Position numbers and translations under genes: made by a program. This document shows, in pieces, positions 6,286-8,010 of a stretch of DNA of 8,010 nucleotides. Position 1 is the stretch's first letter; each line of letters begins with the position of its first letter. The DNA is from Candidatus Bathyarchaeota archaeon (GTDB taxonomy: Archaea > Thermoproteota > Bathyarchaeia > Bathyarchaeales > Bathyarchaeaceae), in contig CP070709.1 of NCBI GenBank assembly GCA_020350305.1, positions 211,867 to 219,876 of the forward strand. The letters run 5' to 3'. The notes under the pieces were generated by a model. It ran no database searches and was not told the DNA's origin. It was given only the letters and a program-made list of their open reading frames with translations.

Positions 6286-6972
6286 CATCTGTTTGGTTGG
6301 ACAGAGTTGGTTGAGGGGGCAAGGTTTACACAATGGTTTTCTCGCTCTGCAATATTTTCGTCCAAGTGAAATGAGCAATAGATGAACTGGAAGATAGTCT
6401 TTAGGTGTGTAAAGAGATTGAAGAGCTTGTCGTGTCGTCTCGTAGCCAGCCTTTGGCGGAACTAACCCTAGTCTTTTTGAAACTCGGTTCACATGGGTAT
6501 CTATGGGGATGGTTGGCTTATCGGTGCAAAAGAGGAGGATGACATCAGCGGTTTTCGGACCTACTCCACGAAGGTGTAGAAGTATTTTTCGGGCCTCTTC
6601 AAATGACATAGAATAGATAAACTCCATGGAGCCGTCAAAGTCTTCAAGAATTGTGCAGGAAAGATTTCTTATGACTTTAGATTTGTTCTTGTACAATCCC
6701 GCGACCATTATGGATTTCTCGATCTCTCTGACATCTGCTTTCGCCAAAGCTTTCGGAGTGATAGGAAACCTTGTTGAGAGATTTCTGAACGCTCGGTGTG
6801 TATTTTTGTCAGCGGTGGCTTGAGAAAGCACCGTTCTAATTAACGTTTGAAAGAGGTTTCTGCTTGTTCTGGGCCGTGATGGAAGAGAGAAATTGTTTCG
6901 AAGTATTCGCAATATCTTTTTTGCTCTGTTTTTCGCCATTGCGCTGACTTCTTCTGGTTCGTTTGAAAACAT
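6277..6972 (-). CDS. nth: Endonuclease III, base-excision repair DNA glycosylase/AP lyase
   Basis: Endonuclease III removes oxidised pyrimidines from DNA and cleaves the resulting abasic site. The 231-residue protein has every diagnostic element. The helix-hairpin-helix motif LRGVGPKTADVIL (134-146) contains the catalytic lysine K140. The catalytic aspartate D158 is in IPIDTHVNRVSKRL. The iron-sulphur loop has cysteines 208, 215, 218 and 224 with the classical C-x6-C-x2-C-x5-C spacing. The substrate-side motif VLSQATADKNT is at 48-58. The ATG at 6972 is favoured over the one 33 bases later because a TATA-like box on the minus strand (tttattta, 7002-6995) lies exactly 30 to 23 bases before it, predicting a leaderless transcript. 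It diverges from the PAC4-like gene and converges with the polynucleotide kinase gene. A MutY-type glycosylase is unlikely, since the length and C-terminus are those of Nth. Confidence 0.95.
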   Translation of the reverse strand: MFSNEPEEVSAMAKNRAKKILRILRNNFSLPSRPRTSRNLFQTLIRTVLSQATADKNTHRAFRNLSTRFPITPKALAKADVREIEKSIMVAGLYKNKSKVIRNLSCTILEDFDGSMEFIYSMSFEEARKILLHLRGVGPKTADVILLFCTDKPTIPIDTHVNRVSKRLGLVPPKAGYETTRQALQSLYTPKDYLPVHLLLISLGRKYCRARKPLCKPCPLNQLCPTKQMKN

Positions 6973-6991
6973 AAATAGTCAGTGAGGAACG

Positions 6992-7002
6992 CTATAAATA
7001 AA
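6992..7002. promoter_or_regulatory. TATA element shared by nth and the PAC4-like gene
   Basis: The sequence ctataaataaa reads as tttatttatag on the minus strand. Its first T is at -30 relative to the nth ATG, ideal for leaderless transcription. On the plus strand, tataaata (6993-7000) lies 26 to 19 bases before the ATG at 7019, giving a similarly leaderless or very short-leader transcript. A second candidate plus-strand box, cataaata at 6970-6977, would instead serve the ATG at 7004. Confidence 0.55.
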
Positions 7003-7018
7003 CATGGTAGGACCACAT

Positions 7019-7378
7019 ATGCCACGTGCAAGAATTGTTGAGGAAAAAATCGAGGAAAAAGATACGCTATTCCTTGCCCTTTATCTAGGAACAAAGAACG
7101 CAAGTTTAATTCTTTTAAGCGAGGGAGAAGACCGACTAGGTACACTAGCGGTGGCCATACCTCAAGCATCGAAAATGGTGGGGCCTCCCTTGTCGTCCAT
7201 TCTGCTTGGAGATCGGAACATGACAATTGCCCGTGTTCTCGCCGAGAGACTTGCAGCGAAAATGAACAAAATCGCGTTAGTATCTGTATTCATTAAGACA
7301 GTTGACGAGTGGGAGGCTGGGCCCGTCCTTTTAAAGCTGGTTGAAAAAACTCTTAAGCGAGGTGACGTTGAGGCATGA
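7019..7378 (+). CDS. Proteasome assembly chaperone 4 (PAC4/PSMG4)-like protein
   Basis: The protein is 119 residues from the ATG at 7019, or 124 from the ATG at 7004. Its pattern follows human PSMG4 as I remember it: a DTLFLALYLG strand, then LGTLAVAIP, then the stretch PPLSSILLGD (about 56-65), LAERLAAKMNKIALVSV (about 74-90), and a closing helix LLKLVEKTLK. In PSMG4 the matching stretches read roughly DSLFLWVG, LAVAM, PVSTSLLGD, LAQRLARKTNK and LLVENRIK. PSMG4 and its partner PSMG3 help assemble the proteasome alpha ring in eukaryotes. In an archaeon the role would be an inference, possibly proteasome assembly or another chaperone task. No signal peptide or membrane segment is seen. The start at 7019 fits the TATA element at 6993-7000. 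The stop overlaps the ATG of a short ORF (ATGA), suggesting it once led, or still leads, an operon. Confidence 0.7.
   Translation: MPRARIVEEKIEEKDTLFLALYLGTKNASLILLSEGEDRLGTLAVAIPQASKMVGPPLSSILLGDRNMTIARVLAERLAAKMNKIALVSVFIKTVDEWEAGPVLLKLVEKTLKRGDVEA
7359..7365 (+). promoter_or_regulatory. Shine-Dalgarno site before the 18-codon ORF
   Basis: GAGGTGA inside the end of the PAC4-like gene matches the anti-Shine-Dalgarno consensus and lies nine bases before the ATG at 7375. This is what one would expect for a genuine downstream gene start, although the ORF it serves is very short. Confidence 0.5.
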
Positions 7379-7431
7379 GCCTGCGAAGCTTTCTCGATGA
7401 AAAGGAAAAAAGACTGAAGATGTTGACATGA
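7375..7431 (+). pseudogene. 18-codon ORF, possible 5' remnant of a ubiD-like decarboxylase gene
   Basis: The ORF begins at an ATG overlapping the stop of the PAC4-like gene, has a good Shine-Dalgarno site, and ends after 18 residues (MSLRSFLDEKEKRLKMLT). This closely resembles the usual N-terminus of UbiD-family decarboxylases (MSLR-x-F-[LI]-xx-LEK-x-G type). In archaea one UbiD-family enzyme acts in the modified mevalonate pathway. No further UbiD-like sequence is visible downstream in any frame, so a deleted gene with only its start left is the most natural reading. The alternatives are a functional micropeptide, or a chance match, since the matching segment is short. A hairpin-capable inverted repeat overlaps its stop codon. 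Confidence 0.35.
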
Positions 7432-7442
7432 TATTCTATCAT
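7428..7442. repeat. Short inverted repeat at the end of the 18-codon ORF
   Basis: Perfect six-base arms atgata and tatcat flank a three-base loop (7428-7433 and 7437-7442). An overlapping alternative pairs aagatg (7417-7422) with catctt (7440-7445), so the two stems exclude each other. A T run follows about 30 bases later. The role is unknown and the stems are AT-rich and weak. Confidence 0.3.
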
Positions 7443-7468
7443 CTTAAACTCAAAGAATAGACGAGAAT

Positions 7469-7480
7469 GCTTTTTATTCT
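7469..7480 (+). terminator. Possible T-rich terminator after the PAC4-like unit
   Basis: The tract gctttttattct is the first strong T run after the PAC4-like gene and the short ORF, and suits archaeal T-rich termination. The rest of the stretch from 7432 to 7567 contains no ORF, tRNA or other recognisable feature, apart from a ten-base palindrome gattataatc at 7484-7493. Confidence 0.35.
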
Positions 7481-7567
7481 GTAGATTATAATCGCTAGTA
7501 ACGTTGTTATCATAGCCATTCGCCATCTTGAAAAATTTAGCTGCTCTCAAAATCTTCCTATAAAATC

Positions 7568-8010
7568 CTAGTAGGAAATCTTCGCCGAAGAAGGAGTTCC
7601 GCCAAGCAGTTTTGCTGCTGCCGAACCCACCTGTTCACGATGTTTTTCGTCAGTGTAGACTCGTAGAATATTCATGAAGCCCCTGAGCACATCAAATATT
7701 CCAGAGATTTCGCTCAGCCGCTGAGGAACCTTCTGGCCACCATGCGTTTTGTGAAACACGGGGATTTCCATAGGTTCCAGCAAGACTGAGTGTCGATACG
7801 GAACAGATGGAAGCGTGGGCACATCGATGACAACTGATCGCGGTTCCACTTCTGCCTCTGAAGCAATTTGATTTCTTATTTGATTTCGAATTTCCTCAAC
7901 GCTGAAGATGCTGGATACGGTTTTGTCTTTCATATAGAAAGTCTGGTCATAAACAAACTTCAGTAGCCTACGCCTTTCCAAGTTTTCTATGATTTCCTTG
8001 GATTTCTTGC
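7568..8010 (-). CDS. C-terminal part of an HD-domain phosphohydrolase-like protein, 5' end outside the window
   Basis: The frame is open from the right edge of the window to a TAG at 7570-7568, giving 146 visible residues and no start. The visible part begins KKSKEIIENLERRRLLKFVY. It contains DVPTLPSVPYRH and EPMEIPVF, then SEISGIFDVLRGFMNILRVYT, followed by a helix and a low-complexity tail. This is the pattern I associate with the C-terminal region of archaeal HD-superfamily phosphohydrolases related to SAMHD1 and bacterial dGTPases (the COG1078 type). The catalytic HD residues would lie upstream, outside the window, so activity cannot be judged. A TTG at 7981 is in frame, but the homology-like sequence continues before it, so it is not the start. 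It runs towards the PAC4-like unit, with about 136 bases between the short ORF and this gene's stop. Confidence 0.65.
   Translation of the reverse strand, partial: KKSKEIIENLERRRLLKFVYDQTFYMKDKTVSSIFSVEEIRNQIRNQIASEAEVEPRSVVIDVPTLPSVPYRHSVLLEPMEIPVFHKTHGGQKVPQRLSEISGIFDVLRGFMNILRVYTDEKHREQVGSAAAKLLGGTPSSAKISY

Noticed and set aside
6840..7226. 128-residue minus-strand ORF across the nth and PAC4-like gene starts
   Set aside because: It spans the divergent promoter and both true N-termini. The nth frame has its catalytic motifs and the plus-strand frame has the PAC4-like pattern.
7394..7445. Possible C/D box small RNA
   Set aside because: A ctga (D'-like) and a weak cgatga (C-like) are present, but no full RTGATGA box and no closing CTGA at proper spacing were found.
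7484..7493. Ten-base palindrome gattataatc as an operator
   Set aside because: Short AT-rich palindromes occur by chance, and no gene starts at a suitable distance on either strand.
7353..7550. 65-residue minus-strand ORF in the gap before the HD-domain gene
   Set aside because: It has no recognisable motif or good ribosome site and overlaps the end of the PAC4-like gene antisense.

Overview
The window looks archaeal and most likely comes from the TACK side of the tree, for example a Bathyarchaeia-like lineage. That placement is an inference. The evidence is an archaeal topoisomerase I, a CDP-archaeol synthase (an enzyme of ether-lipid synthesis), a RadB-type recombinase paralogue, TATA-box promoters, T-rich termination and several transcripts that appear almost leaderless. 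Coding density is high. Genes overlap by 4 to 38 bases, with strong Shine-Dalgarno sites at internal operon starts. No rRNA, tRNA, insertion sequence or CRISPR array was seen.

Layout from left to right: (1) the 5' part of a small zinc-ribbon protein on the minus strand (1-150), running off the left edge. (2) A divergent plus-strand operon: topoisomerase I (247-2364), a small zinc-binding protein (2327-2536), and a three-helix membrane protein that resembles the membrane part of the eukaryotic oligosaccharyltransferase subunits OST3/OST6 (2533-2967). (3) A convergent minus-strand pair: radB (3579-4280, or up to 4304), then carS (2987-3589), overlapping by 11 bases. (4) A divergent plus-strand pair: a RuvC/YqgF-like RNase H-fold protein (4345-4989) and a Clp1/Grc3-type polynucleotide kinase (4986-6263), overlapping by 4 bases. 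(5) nth, endonuclease III, on the minus strand (6277-6972), convergent with the kinase. (6) A divergent plus-strand gene (7019-7378) that resembles proteasome assembly chaperone 4 (PAC4/PSMG4), followed by a well-initiated 18-codon ORF (7375-7431) that may be the decayed start of a ubiD-like gene. (7) About 136 bases without a gene. (8) The C-terminal part of an HD-domain phosphohydrolase-like protein on the minus strand (7568-8010), running off the right edge.

Most genes act on nucleic acids: topology (TopA), recombination (RadB), a probable RNase H-fold nuclease, polynucleotide end phosphorylation, and base-excision repair (Nth). CarS supplies the CDP-archaeol intermediate for polar membrane lipids. 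The two least ordinary genes are the OST3/OST6-like membrane protein and the PAC4-like protein, because both resemble components best known from eukaryotic complexes. All three divergent gene pairs have one short AT-rich, TATA-like element between them that reads plausibly in both directions.
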